Shown here in pieces: positions 54,563 to 64,000 of a stretch of 64,000 nt of DNA. Below the pieces are notes generated by a model. The model worked only from the letters and a program-made list of their open reading frames with translations, did no database searches and was not told the origin of the DNA. Each line of letters opens with the position of its first letter. Position 1 is the first letter of the stretch. The stretch is from assembly GCA_037176845.1 (NCBI GenBank), contig JAYKXP010000001.1, forward strand, positions 310,001 to 374,000. The letters are read 5' to 3'. A program made the position numbers and the translations under genes. The stretch comes from Paramarasmius palmivorus. Its lineage: Eukaryota; Basidiomycota; Agaricomycetes; Agaricales; Marasmiaceae.

Positions 54563-54750
54563 GATGGTCGCATGGTGAGGGAGTACCAGTGACGCACGGG
54601 CCATTGTGCGCCGGAGCCAACTATGTCAGCACCACGCTCGTTGATATTGAACGTCCATATTATAGACCTTTTGGCCAGATAAATACTACAACTACATCGT
54701 ACAAGTACACACAGAAAATGGAACAGACAGCAAGGAAAAACGTATATGTA

Positions 54751-56193
54751 TCAAGTCAAAGAAAATCCTTCAAAATCCAAAAATGCCTCCTCCAAGGACA
54801 TCTTTCTCACCACCAACGCTTCTACAATTAACCGCACCTCTTCACCTCCACTTTTCGTCCCACCATTCAAGGGTGCAGATAATAATCCCTCCGTTCCTTC
54901 GCTCAGTGGTGTATGGGGCTCAGCAGATGAACCCGACTGGAACGTCTTGTATGGCAACGAAGGTGTAGGAGACGCAAACACATCGTCTTCGCCTAAATCC
55001 TCTGCAAAATTGCTAGCCGTTGGGCTTGGCTCGGAAGTCAAGCTGATGGCTGGTATTGAGTCGTCGTTTGCAAGCCCTGGAACTGAGGGTTCCTCCACGG
55101 ACACATGGAGCGTCTCCAAACCCAAAAAAAGCGCATCGGCACCAGCGTTGGCATTCGTTTCCGGCGCATCCCGCGTAGACAAGAGATCGGGAGCAGAAGC
55201 GACTCCAAGGGAGTTCTCCGCGACCGCTAAAAGCGCTTTTCGTTTCTCCTCCCTCCTCTTGTCTCTGGCAGCACGTCGATTGTGAGACTTTTTGGCCTCC
55301 CCCGACTCCACGATTGAATTATGATCCTGGTTCTTCAGCTTTTTCGGCTTTGGGCCCTTATTTCCGCGTTTGGAAGCTGGAAAAGGAGGATGAAGGTGTG
55401 CTTTGGTGCGTACAGGTCTTGGTTTGAAAACGGACGAAATCTCTAGGTCGACTAGGAATTGGGGAGCATTGTGAGCGATGATGTCGTCCGCTTCCAACTC
55501 CTCGTCTGCATTATCGGCTGGGTCTGGCTCTGGGTCCATGGAAAAGATGGCATGAGGGTCCAAGTTCTCAAGCTCCTTAACCTGGAAAGCAGAGGGTTTG
55601 TTGGTGTGCTGAACAAAGAACGTATCATCATCTCCATCAACATCTGTAGTCGAGGGATCGGTCTCGGTTTCTGTAGCGGTGGTTGTACCTTCTCCGGACG
55701 CCTCTGAGCCGATGCCAGAACCTGATTCCCTTCTTTTTCTTCCATATCTGTAGTCCTCCTGTTCTGCGGCGATCTTTGCCATTGCAGCCGGGACCTCTAT
55801 CTCCTTGACCACAATGACGCTTGCACCAATTTCACCTGCCATCATTTCAAGAGTTTCGAGACTACTCTCGAGGTCTATACGTGAAAGGCCTACGAGGGCG
55901 CCGGAGTCTGCGACGCCGAGCTCGTAATAAGCTTGACCGCCGCCTTCCAGGAGACGCCATTTGAGCTGGGTGACGAGACGAGCGAAACGAGAAGGTGATG
56001 GATTGAGAAGCTGGAGTTTGTACTCGACATTTCCGTCATCTGATTCCGGGACCAGTTTTGGAATGCTGGAAGCTGCGAGGGGAGAGGAGCTGAGTACTGG
56101 GCGAGAATATGGTGACGAGGAAGCTGGTGTTGACATGAGTGAATCCCAAGGACTAGGTACCCTAGGGCTCTCTGATTCGTCTTCGCCAAACAT
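54751..56193 (-). CDS. Intronless 480 aa protein: GTPBP1/2-type N-terminal domain without GTPase domain
   Basis: A single uninterrupted frame of 480 codons, unusual here where nearly every gene has introns. Residues about 55-140 (VEYKLQLLNPSPSRFARLVT, QLKWRLLEGGGQAYYELGVA, DSGALVGLSRIDLESSLETL, EMMAGEIGASVIVVKE) resemble the region that precedes the G domain in GTPBP1/GTPBP2 translational GTPases. No P-loop, no DxxG, no NKxD follow. The rest is disordered: an acidic Thr/Glu stretch, a basic patch (KSHNRRAARDKRREEKRKAL) that could bind RNA or be a nuclear signal, then a Ser/Pro/Glu-rich region. An antisense frame at 54746-55285 is its shadow. Possible role in ribosome rescue or mRNA surveillance, inferred only from the domain. 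Confidence 0.75.
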   Translation of the reverse strand: MFGEDESESPRVPSPWDSLMSTPASSSPYSRPVLSSSPLAASSIPKLVPESDDGNVEYKLQLLNPSPSRFARLVTQLKWRLLEGGGQAYYELGVADSGALVGLSRIDLESSLETLEMMAGEIGASVIVVKEIEVPAAMAKIAAEQEDYRYGRKRRESGSGIGSEASGEGTTTATETETDPSTTDVDGDDDTFFVQHTNKPSAFQVKELENLDPHAIFSMDPEPDPADNADEELEADDIIAHNAPQFLVDLEISSVFKPRPVRTKAHLHPPFPASKRGNKGPKPKKLKNQDHNSIVESGEAKKSHNRRAARDKRREEKRKALLAVAENSLGVASAPDLLSTRDAPETNANAGADALFLGLETLHVSVEEPSVPGLANDDSIPAISLTSEPSPTASNFAEDLGEDDVFASPTPSLPYKTFQSGSSAEPHTPLSEGTEGLLSAPLNGGTKSGGEEVRLIVEALVVRKMSLEEAFLDFEGFSLT

Positions 56194-56847
56194 GGCGATA
56201 TGTACTGTGTGCTGCCTTGGTGTTTCGCTGGATATACACTAGTCTTTTGACGATGAATTTAACGAGATATTCGAGTGATCATGGTTGAGTTGAAAGCTGG
56301 ATTGAAATGAAAAAACGTGTGTCACAGGGAAGACATGGCAAGTAAAAGTCAAGACGAGTCAGAAAAATATTCCAGTCATCACACAGTATTCTCACAGGAT
56401 TCTTGACACGTTCGCTTCTCGATCTCGGTTCTTACTGGTTATAGGCTCGTTACGGCTACAGTCTTTGAGGGCCTTTTCTAGCCCTTTTCTTGTGTATCGC
56501 AGCGCTGAAAAAAAATACTACTTTACATACTCCAATCAGAGGTTTCTCAGTCAAAATGTTCAGCTAGTTTGACTGCTACATTATTGCACATCACCACTAG
56601 TGTGCCTTAAAGGCTTATACTTGTTCGAAGTACCAACGAAAACAAATCCATGGTTAGAAGACTGAGGACTGGAAGCCTGGGGAGAACATCCTGAGGAGAG
56701 AATCCTTACGAGGACCTTGGTACTGCGCCAGGATCTGCCTTATACGTCATTTGCACCGATTTGGTCCATCCAGTGCACGACATAATTAAACCTCCTGTTA
56801 TTTTAGTTCCCTATATTCCTCTCTCTTTACCACCACCCATCTACACA
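56194..56847. other. Divergent intergenic region
   Basis: About 650 bp between the GTPBP-domain gene and the oxysterol-binding protein gene. AT-rich, with no frame of interest. A pyrimidine-rich stretch at 56815-56847 precedes the OSBP start codon. Confidence 0.5.
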
Positions 56848-58452
56848 ATGTCCGAACAAGCAGGCGATGTATGTATCTCTCGTCTTCTCCAAATAACTCC
56901 CAGAAATTTTCTGACCACAATGTCTAGGCCGTACCAGCCGCTCAACGAGGCAGCTGGACTTCATTTTTGAAATCGTATGTTGCATTCCGAATACCTCAAC
57001 AAGGCGATACCCTGATTCAGCTCGTCAATGTCCCAGCATTGCATCCGTCTCTGGCGATCTCTCGTCTATGACCGCACCCCCGTTCATCTTGTCGCCAGTG
57101 TCCTTGACAGAGTTCCCTGGTGCGTCGCTAGTTCATCCATCTGTACACCCCATCCTTAACTCCGATTCTTCAGCGTTATTGGTGTGAGCGACCCGAACTA
57201 TTCGCCGCAATCGCAGACGCAACAAGCGAAGAAGATCGTGCTCTTGCCGTCCTCAAGTGGTTCATTAGCACCCTCAAGGGTCAATATACCTCCCGAAATG
57301 AGTCTATGGGTTCAGAAAAGAAGTGCGTCCTGCTCTCTATTATGCCAAGACAATGTAATAAATATTCAACTATAGGCCGCTCAATCCAGTGCTTGGAGAG
57401 TACGACAATGACACATCTTTCCCCTTTCCCAATTCTAATGCCCTTGCATAGACTATTCTACGGTCATTGGCCTGACAAGAATGGACGCGGACAAACCGAC
57501 CTCCTCGTTGAACAAGTGTCGCATCATCCTCCCATTACTGCCTATGTCATTGAGAACAAGACCAAGGGCGTCAAATTGGTCGGCCACAACGCACAGAAGA
57601 CCTCTTTCAGTTGTACGTCAAGTATCCACCACTTACCCACGTTTACTCATACATCATTTATAGCCGGTTCGATCATCGTCAAACAAATCGGACACGCCAC
57701 TCTTACCGTCAAGCTCCCCTCTGGAGAGACTGCCGAATACCTCCTTACTTTACCTCGGTTGCGGATAGACGGGCTTTGGTATGGTTCTCCCTACATCGAG
57801 TTGACGGAGACATCCTACATCATAAACCAACACTACGTTTGTTCAATCGAATACAAGGGCAAAGGCTACTTCTCCGGTAAATCACACTCATTCAAGGCCA
57901 CCTTGACCCCTGCCCCGGGAACTGGTGGCTCAGCCAAAGAGCACGTCATCGAGGGTTTGTGGCACTTGAATAGCAAGTTCATCAGCGGTCCTCGTAGCGG
58001 AACGGAGTTCCACGACGTTACAGGTGCCAAAGAAGAAGTCACCGCGATTGGTGGCGAGTCGGACGGGAAGATGGGTGATTTTGAGACGAGGCAGTTGTGG
58101 AAGCTCGTCGCCAAGGGGATTCGGGAAGGTGACTTTGAGACCGCTAGCCGTGAAAAGGGCAAGATTGAGGTGAACGCTGATAGTCATTGTCATGGCCGCA
58201 GTTTACTGACGTCCATGCTATCCATAGAATGAACAGAGACAACGAAGGCGGGACGAGGTAGCTGCAGGAACGACATGGCAATTGAAACATTTCAAGCACA
58301 TCGATAGCGATCCCCTCTGTAAGTTGTCGCCCTGTGCCTATCGTGTAGTCTATCTAACTTTTGTTCTAGATGAACGTTTAGGCAAGCTAGGCAAGATAAC
58401 ACCACCTATAGAAGACGCCTATGTCTTCCAGGAGAATTGGCCCTCGGTGTAG
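56848..58452 (+). CDS. Oxysterol-binding protein (Osh4/Kes1-like), with a one-base frame break
   Basis: Soluble lipid-transfer protein exchanging sterol and PI4P between ER and Golgi membranes. Short form, without PH or ankyrin domains. Exon 1 is 7 codons (MSEQAGD). Then AVPAAQRGSWTSFLKSIASV, GDLSSMTAPPFILSP, SLTEFP, WCERPELFAAIADATSEEDR, KKPLNPVLGE (family signature), FYGHWPDKNGRGQTDLLVEQ, VSHHPPITAY (PI4P-binding EQVSHHPP), GYFSGKSHSFKATLTP, and a C-terminus ending AYVFQENWPSV. The join at 57119/57174 uses good splice sites (GTGCGT...TTCAG) and gives EFPA, but one extra T (57176 or 57177) separates it from YWCERPELF. An alternative weak 43 nt intron (donor GTTCAT at 57131) would restore frame as GASLRYW. 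Seven or more introns. Confidence 0.88.
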
Positions 58453-58952
58453 TGAACTTGTTGATCAATGTAGATTTTTGGGCTGTTGAACGGTCTGGAG
58501 ACGGAATGCATGAACGTTTCGTATACATACCTCTTTAATCGCGATGGAGCTTTCTCTGTTTACTGTACGATTCCTGAAATGAATTTTGGAGATATTGTTA
58601 GAACGCGCCGGCGACGGAAGTAGAGTGGGATCATAACTATACGTGACATGAGAGCGGGCATGGTGCGAATCTGATGGCCGCACACCCACGATTGAAATCA
58701 AGGTCCGAGTAAGAAGATTCTACTTCCAGATACTATCTAGAACTTGTTATATTTCATCTGAAGAGGAAACACACTCAAAAACGCTGTTGGGACGCGTCAA
58801 TTCGCGTTGAAACAAGCCCTAACCCTAATCCACGCGATTTGACCTGCCCTGAAGATTGGCGCGAGAGTTCGGCCACATCCGAAATAATGTTGACAAGTAC
58901 CACCATCTTCTCGACTTATCGACCTCCTCATTCCGGGCTTTCATAGTCGATT
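58453..58952. other. Intergenic with telobox
   Basis: Holds the OSBP 3' flank and the promoter of the next plus-strand gene. Apart from the telobox-like motif at 58817-58828 I see nothing specific. Confidence 0.5.
58817..58828 (-). promoter_or_regulatory. Telobox-like CCCTAACCCTAA
   Basis: Two perfect tandem CCCTAA units, 125 bp before the start at 58953. Identical to the fungal/vertebrate telomere unit and to plant/fungal teloboxes. A single pair inside a gene-rich area is a promoter-type site rather than a telomere relic. Compare 25567-25580. Confidence 0.45.
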
Positions 58953-61751
58953 ATGGCGAGCCTAAAGGCGTCCTGGATCAAATCCTCTCGACCTGAACCG
59001 AAACCAGAACCAGAATCGAGTCAAAGTCAAACGTTCTCCAGCGACCCCCTCGACTTTGAACCAGTCGAAAGTTTTCAAGGCGTCATCAGGCGTAGTCGCA
59101 GTTTCCGTCCTTTTGACGAAAAGGAGAAATCTCATCAGTTCATTTCCTTTAACGAATACAGAGGTGCTCGCGAACCGTCAAAGAAGTTGGGTGCAAAAGG
59201 CGACATCTTTATCACCACCACTCCTTCATCACCCGCACTATACGCCCGTCTCTCGGGTGGATGGCAACTGTGGGATGTACCAAAGCCACGCTGGCAAGAG
59301 AAGAAGCTGGTCACAGTTGACAAGGCACATTGGCACCCTCAGCATTCGAATTGTTTGCTTTGGGTGACGAGAAGAGGGGAGGTAGATTGGCTGAGCATGC
59401 GCTCGTTGGAGAGGAAACTTGAAAGACAAGCTAGGAAGGTCCTTTTGGGTGAGTTCTATCTGGGCTTGTCTTTGGGTCATTCACGCTACTAACACTGTCA
59501 CACGCATATTAGACACCGCTTCAGATATTGTGAAATCGGTTCTTGACTCTGAGAAGAACAAGAAACGGAAGAACCCTAGCTCTGCGTCGGCAGGACCCTC
59601 ATCTAAGAAAGGGCGAATCGAACATTTCAAGGACCCCAGCACTTCTGCTACCGCTCCGCCTGCTATACAAGCACAGGCCTCGAGTGGTTCGATATCCCAA
59701 CCCTCTACACCACGCAAGTCGGCGATCAATAGCTCTGCTACACCCCATCGGCCTGAGCCAGGTCCTTCTCCACAGCACGCTCCTACTCCGACACATCTAC
59801 ACCATGACGGTCAGTCATCCTTTGGTTTCGAGGACGTTCACATAGATATGGGAGACACTGGTATGCATGGAGTAGTTGATGAAGATCAGCCGATGTGGGA
59901 GGCTTCTTCTACCTCTGTTGCAAGTGCCCCTTCCCAAATGGCTCAGACCTATTCCGAAGCAGAAGTGGAAAGGATATTACGAGAGAATACAGCTTTAAAG
60001 AAGCAGTTGCGAGGAATGCAAGAGGGTCAGCCTGTTCTTGAAGACGAGGTACTCATAGTTTCCTTCGTGTATCTATCCTCGTACTGATACATCTTCGAAG
60101 GCGCCAAAGTCTCAAGAAATTCCATCAAGCGCATTGGCAGCAGTAAAGCACAGCGAAGCACCAGTATGCCCCTTCTCTTGTCCTTTGTTGTCATAACAAT
60201 TTACTTTCAATCTCAAGGTCTCTTTGCAGCCCAAGGCGGTGCTTGGCGCTACAACTCAACACGAGGTCAGTGCATGTTGTGTTCATTAAGCGCTTACTCA
60301 CAGAATCCAGCCAAAGATGACCAAGCCACAAAAGCCTCAGTCCACCATCTCAACCACTTCAGATATTAGTGCCGCCCATGAAGCAGAGGTGTGACTGAAT
60401 GTGTATCTACGATCTACCTGATGCTGACATTTCAGAAGGTCTTCGAGACATTGCATGCACCTAGTGTGTCGCCAGTTCTTGCGACGAAAATATTGCCGGC
60501 AAAGAAACCAAAAGAGACTTCTGTGCAGGCCACTCCTGCCGTCGACAAAGGAAAGGAGAAAGAGCGCCCAAGACCGAGACCGATTCGTAAAACAGTCTTG
60601 TCTACTCCTCAAGCAGCAGCGTCTTCAATGGAGTCACAACCAACAACTGCACCTGTTCAGCCAAAGAGGAACTCAACGAGCCTGTTCTCAGCGTACCCTC
60701 AAATGCTGTCGGAGGCTCTTCAGCCCAACCCATTGATCTAACGCTCGATTCGGATGACGAAGGAATTTCTCAGAGACAAAAGAAGTCTACGCCGGTGCAA
60801 AAGCTAAAGCGAAAGCCTCCTGCAGCTTCGGAACGAGCAGGCTCATCTCTGTCCTCAGCCACTGCCACGAAACCAGCCCGAAATGGCCCTTACACCGAGC
60901 CAATTGTCATTGAGGACTCTGACGACGAGCCCACGGAGGTCGAGAAGCCAGCGAGCACCAGGACGAAGGGAAAGGAAAGGGCACAGGTCCCAGATGATAT
61001 TGTGAAAGTCAAGCAGGAGAAGTCATCTGAGACGTCAGGCATTGCTCAGACTCAGGAAGTGGTCCACCGTCAAACACAAACACGCGGACGTTGTTGGCAA
61101 GTCACGCTTCTGGAACAGCATGCCCAAAGTACCCAGCGTCGTCTCTGCCTACCAAACCATCTACCAGGATCGTTCGTTCGCCTACCGTAACATCCACAGG
61201 CGACGAGGAGATCGACCAACTGGATCCTTCTTCCCCAAGCCACGACTCTGGTTTCGATGAATCGACCGGTGCAGCACAGGCTACCCCAGCTACTGTGTGT
61301 AACAGAACACCTTACAAAGATCCTCCACTCAAGAAGGAAAGTTCAGAGCACCCTAACTTGGGGCAATCTGGATATCCCATTCCTGATTGGTGTTCTACCA
61401 TCGAGCGACGAGACCTTTTCATCAGCGCCCTCTTTACAGAAAGCATTCATGGGAAGACATGGACATGCGGCACTTGCATGCAGTATGGTTGTTTCTCTTT
61501 TCCTTTTGTCATCCACTAATGTTCTCAATTTCAGAGCTGGTGCTCCCAAAAACCAATACCAGTGGAAGCGTGCTATAACCTCCCCTTGGGAGCTCATTCG
61601 CCACACTGAAGAGAAACATCCGGGGGCTGAACAGAAGTATTGGAAAGATGAGCTCCTGCGGGCAACGGTTGATGCAAAAAAGGCAAAATTGAAGGAGATG
61701 ATGGCCGAGCTTGAACAGGCCAAGCGAGGCTCAAATTCAACCAAGTCTTGA
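58953..61751 (+). CDS. Uncharacterised probable nuclear protein with C-terminal CxxC...H region
   Basis: Family not recognised. ATG at 58953 opens an ordered N-terminal part (FQGVIRRSRSFRPFDEKEKS, YARLSGGWQLWDVPKPRWQE, AHWHPQHSNCLLWVTRRGEV, SLERKLERQARKVLL) followed by long disordered Ser/Pro/Lys regions with nuclear-localisation-like KNKKRKN, a coiled-coil segment (EAEVERILRENTALKKQLRG), acidic IVIEDSDDE and DLTLDSDDEG motifs resembling SUMO-interaction motifs, and a C-terminal region with WTCGTCM and, across an intron, SPWELIRHTEEKHP, ending in a Lys/Glu helix. C-x2-C...H-x4-H suggests a C2H2-type zinc finger split by an intron. The frame jumps near 60660-60700 and again near 61050-61100; I could not decide between introns and indels, so the middle of this model is provisional. 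Confidence 0.6.
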
Positions 61752-62009
61752 GCTCGATGGGTATCCTCGGCAGATATCTGGTTTTCTGTCCTTTCTTGAT
61801 TTCATATATGCAATATTTCTCTATATTTGTTCTGTATACGTATACCCTGTACTATAATGTTGACTATCAACAAGTAGGTTCAATTACTTGTCTACTTACA
61901 TCAGTCCTGAACGGTTCTAAAAGACGCGTGTGAGCGTGCCGGACTACCCGAACTTGCCCTCGAACTTGCTTGAAACTGTAGCTTTCTTTAACCCGCCGTC
62001 AGTCGACTT

Positions 62010-63241
62010 ATGGTCCAACCAATACCGCGAATCTGTTGCAGAAAGCTCTCTTTGTGGACCCCAAAACACTTCATTTGCCGTCAATCTTCTCGATGCTGCC
62101 GAGTTCAAAATAGCACCCATTCGCTCGGAACACGGAGGATATCGACTTCCTTTTCATCTTTGGAACTTGGACTCAGGAGAGACTTGCCACCAGATTCTCT
62201 GAACGCCAAGGGCGATCCCTCGTCATCAGAGCCTCCGAAGAAAAGTGAAGGCCAGGACGAGGTTTCTGATAGGGAATGGGAAGTCCGAACAGGTACGTCC
62301 ACAAACCCTGATAGTGCCATACCACCCTGATACTATTCTCAAGATTTGGGTAGGAAGGGCAATCGATGTTCTCACTCAAACCCTTCCTGACTTCTTCGAG
62401 GTTGGCCTTTTGACATTCCATCAACAAGTCGACCGGAGAGCCTCGACCGACTTCCTCCATTCACATCCCAGTCGTCAACGTCAATCCTTTGGACTATCGT
62501 GCAAGAAACGAGTCCCTAGAGTCTATATATAGCCCCAAGGTTAGGCTGTCATACACTCCTCCAGTCGAGCTACCGACACCGTTCCCAAAGACACTTCATA
62601 TCGAAGGTGAGGCGAGCACATTTCATGATATCATTTCGTCTCAAATTAATTTTTGAACGAATTATAGGTCTTCCGCTCTACATCGCATCATCTGCCTTTG
62701 TTCGACACACTCTTAACACACTCTATTCTGATTTGCGAGTAACGCTGCATAAAGTTGTCGTAAACACGCCCAAGTCTTCTCCGAGGTATCCTTCCGCAAA
62801 CCATAGCGATGGCGACTCCGAGGACCAACCTCATGTTTCCTCCAAGCCCAAACCTAACCGAGAGAAGAGTCTATTCATCGGATTAACAGTCACTGGCAAC
62901 TCCCGAGTCAGTAGGGCTGTTGGAGAGTGGGAGGTGTAAGTAGCTACTTATTCTTCTTTCGCCCTTGGCAGTGATTGAATACTCGTCGTAGCAATTGCAC
63001 CTATGGGTTTTCGCCGAACACTGGCCTCATCCATGTCCATACAATCAATTCCATTGAGCCAGCTCCACACCAGACAGTGTACGACGCGCTCCGAACAAGT
63101 CTGGGGAGTGTGTTTGGGTTCGGGGTACCTGAGGCTTCGGATAGAATTGAAAGACCGGGAGGGGCTGCAGGTGCCGCGTTCGACGGAAGACAATCACAAC
63201 CCGAACTCGAGGTCGAAAGAGTGACGAGTGGGAGGAATTAA
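62010..63241 (+). CDS. Uncharacterised protein, probable mitochondrial presequence and conserved C-terminal domain
   Basis: ATG at 62010 opens an Arg/Ser/Cys-rich stretch with no acidic residues for some 50 codons, typical of a mitochondrial targeting sequence (MVQPIPRICCRKLSLWTPKH). After an intron (62293-62353) EWEVRTG joins RAIDVLTQTLPDFFE. Later exons carry SPKVRLSYTPPVELPTPFPK, TLHIEGLPLYIASSAFVRHT, LNTLYSDLRVTLHKV, KSLFIGLTVTGNSRVSRAVG, NCTYGFSPNTGLIHVHTINS and IEPAPHQTVYDALRTSLGSV. The pattern (parallel strands, one RAI helix, SP-TGLI-HTI strand) resembles NTF2-like DUF2358 proteins of fungi and algae. No catalytic residue can be named. The exon between 62400 and 62520 is the least certain. 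Ends Gly-Arg-Asn stop at 63241. Confidence 0.65.
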
Positions 63242-63438
63242 AGTTACGATTGGCGAGACGCGCGGACTTTACGATGGTATGATACAACACACCGCTCATC
63301 GTTATTCTGTAAAATACTGTATAGTACATGGGTAATACTCTCCTCCGTGGAGCTCCTGGATATATTGCAACCTGAAGGTTGTCCGTGGATGATGCTACAT
63401 GAAATGATATGAGTAAGATGAATGAGATGCGCCGTAAA

Positions 63439-64000
63439 TCATAGTTTTGCTTGAGTGTAGGGTATAGGTACAGTGTCTAGGATGGCGCCAAGGGTATCTG
63501 CGAGTCTGTCCGGTTGTTGAAGAGGAACCTGTTTCGCGTGTCAGGTCCAGCACTTGCACACACACAAAGAAGGGACGAACCATATGTCCAGCACCTGGAA
63601 CTGTGGAGACTGAGGCCGGTACTCGTCTATCAGTAACTAGAGCCTTCTTGAGCTCAGTAGAGCTAAGGAAATAATGCATGTCAGCTGCGATAGCGAATAC
63701 CATTGTTGATCGACTCACAAGGATGCAAAGTCATGCTTGCCACCCCATACGATATGAATTGGAACATCACGACAGAGCTCCTCGAATGCATACGCGCTCT
63801 CGAAAAGGCCGTCAACGTCTGCGTACGAAGCACTTTCCAGTAGCTTCGGACATTTGAGAGTAACGGTATCTCCTGCTCGGTCCGAGTTGACTAGGCCGTG
63901 CTGAATGTATTTTTGAAGGACCCTTTCATCCCAGGTAGACCATGGTGCGCGTGTTTTCAGTGAAGCGATTGCTTCTTCGCGACTAGCCCAAGTGTCACGT
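63439..64000 (-). CDS. Alpha/beta hydrolase, C-terminal part (5' end outside window)
   Basis: Minus-strand exons from the window edge read TWASREEAIASLKTRAPWST, LQKYIQHGLVN, TVTLKCPKLLESASYADVDG, YAFEELCRDVPIHIVWGGKH, DFASL, then after an intron LSSTELKKALVTDRRVPASV, PGAGHMV and, after another, PLQQPDRLADTLGAILDTVP ending in TQAKL at 63439. The VWGGKHDF and PGAGHMVPLQQPD segments match the Asp and His catalytic positions of alpha/beta hydrolases in the epoxide-hydrolase/MhpC-like group. The nucleophile elbow lies beyond position 64000. Substrate cannot be told. Confidence 0.8.

Noticed and set aside
54746..55285. 179-codon plus-strand ORF
   Set aside because: It is the antisense shadow of the 480-codon minus-strand gene, which has a recognisable domain.
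58817..58828. Interstitial telomere relic or subtelomeric position
   Set aside because: Only two units, in a gene-dense housekeeping region, placed like a promoter element.
1..64000. CRISPR arrays, bacterial operons, phage or toxin systems
   Set aside because: The sequence is intron-rich fungal nuclear DNA; no regularly spaced repeats or prokaryotic gene families were seen.

Overview
The window is nuclear DNA of a filamentous basidiomycete fungus, most likely an Agaricomycete. The evidence is densely packed genes split by many GT-AG introns of about 45-60 nt, protein families typical of mushrooms (sphingolipid C9-methyltransferase, SPX-RING ligase, a four-TM family of Agaricomycetes, Ran1-like kinase, P450), and decayed LTR retroelements. 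There are no bacterial operons, CRISPR arrays or plasmid features. All calls come from reading translations and splice sites by eye.

Layout. Positions 1-870 hold the 5' part of an unknown minus-strand gene. Positions 1.3-12.5 kb are a transposon graveyard. It has two 1.17 kb direct copies and one diverged inverted copy of an unnamed repeat, further inverted blocks, a Ty1/copia reverse transcriptase-RNase H remnant in one frame broken by three TGA codons, and a separate 296 bp TG...CA LTR with its polypurine tract. From 12.5 kb on the window is mostly housekeeping genes: CDH1 (APC/C activator), HSP10, a four-TM protein, RPL38, SPF1 (P5A ATPase), proteasome beta4, a Pro-rich unknown, a CSC1/TMEM63-type channel, mitochondrial release factor 1, mevalonate diphosphate decarboxylase, a Bcs1-like AAA ATPase, YIF1, sphingolipid C9-methyltransferase, an SPX-RING protein, a secreted protein, a Ran1-like kinase, a P450, FIG4, a GTPBP-type N-domain protein without a G domain, an oxysterol-binding protein, two uncharacterised proteins, and an alpha/beta hydrolase cut by the window end. 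Two gene-poor stretches (15.7-17.8 and 49.4-51.4 kb) hold nothing I can recognise.

No operon-like pathway joins the genes. Several share membrane-lipid or endomembrane themes: MVD (isoprenoid/ergosterol supply), OSBP (sterol transfer), C9-methyltransferase (glucosylceramide), FIG4 (PI(3,5)P2), YIF1 and SPF1 (ER/Golgi). Head-to-head pairs with very short spacers (CSC1-like/MRF1, 13 bp; YIF1/MTS1, 81 bp) suggest shared promoters.

The most notable signals are: (i) introns inside or directly after the start codon in three genes (HSP10, RPL38, SPF1); (ii) single-base frame breaks in conserved, presumably essential genes (MRF1, MVD1, OSBP, perhaps the Bcs1-like gene), all in the same direction, suggesting insertion errors in the assembly or non-functional alleles; (iii) strongly transition-biased divergence of the repeats together with CGA-to-TGA-type stops in the copia element, a mark of cytosine-deamination genome defence; (iv) the composite inverted repeat family. 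I found no clearly new multi-gene system.
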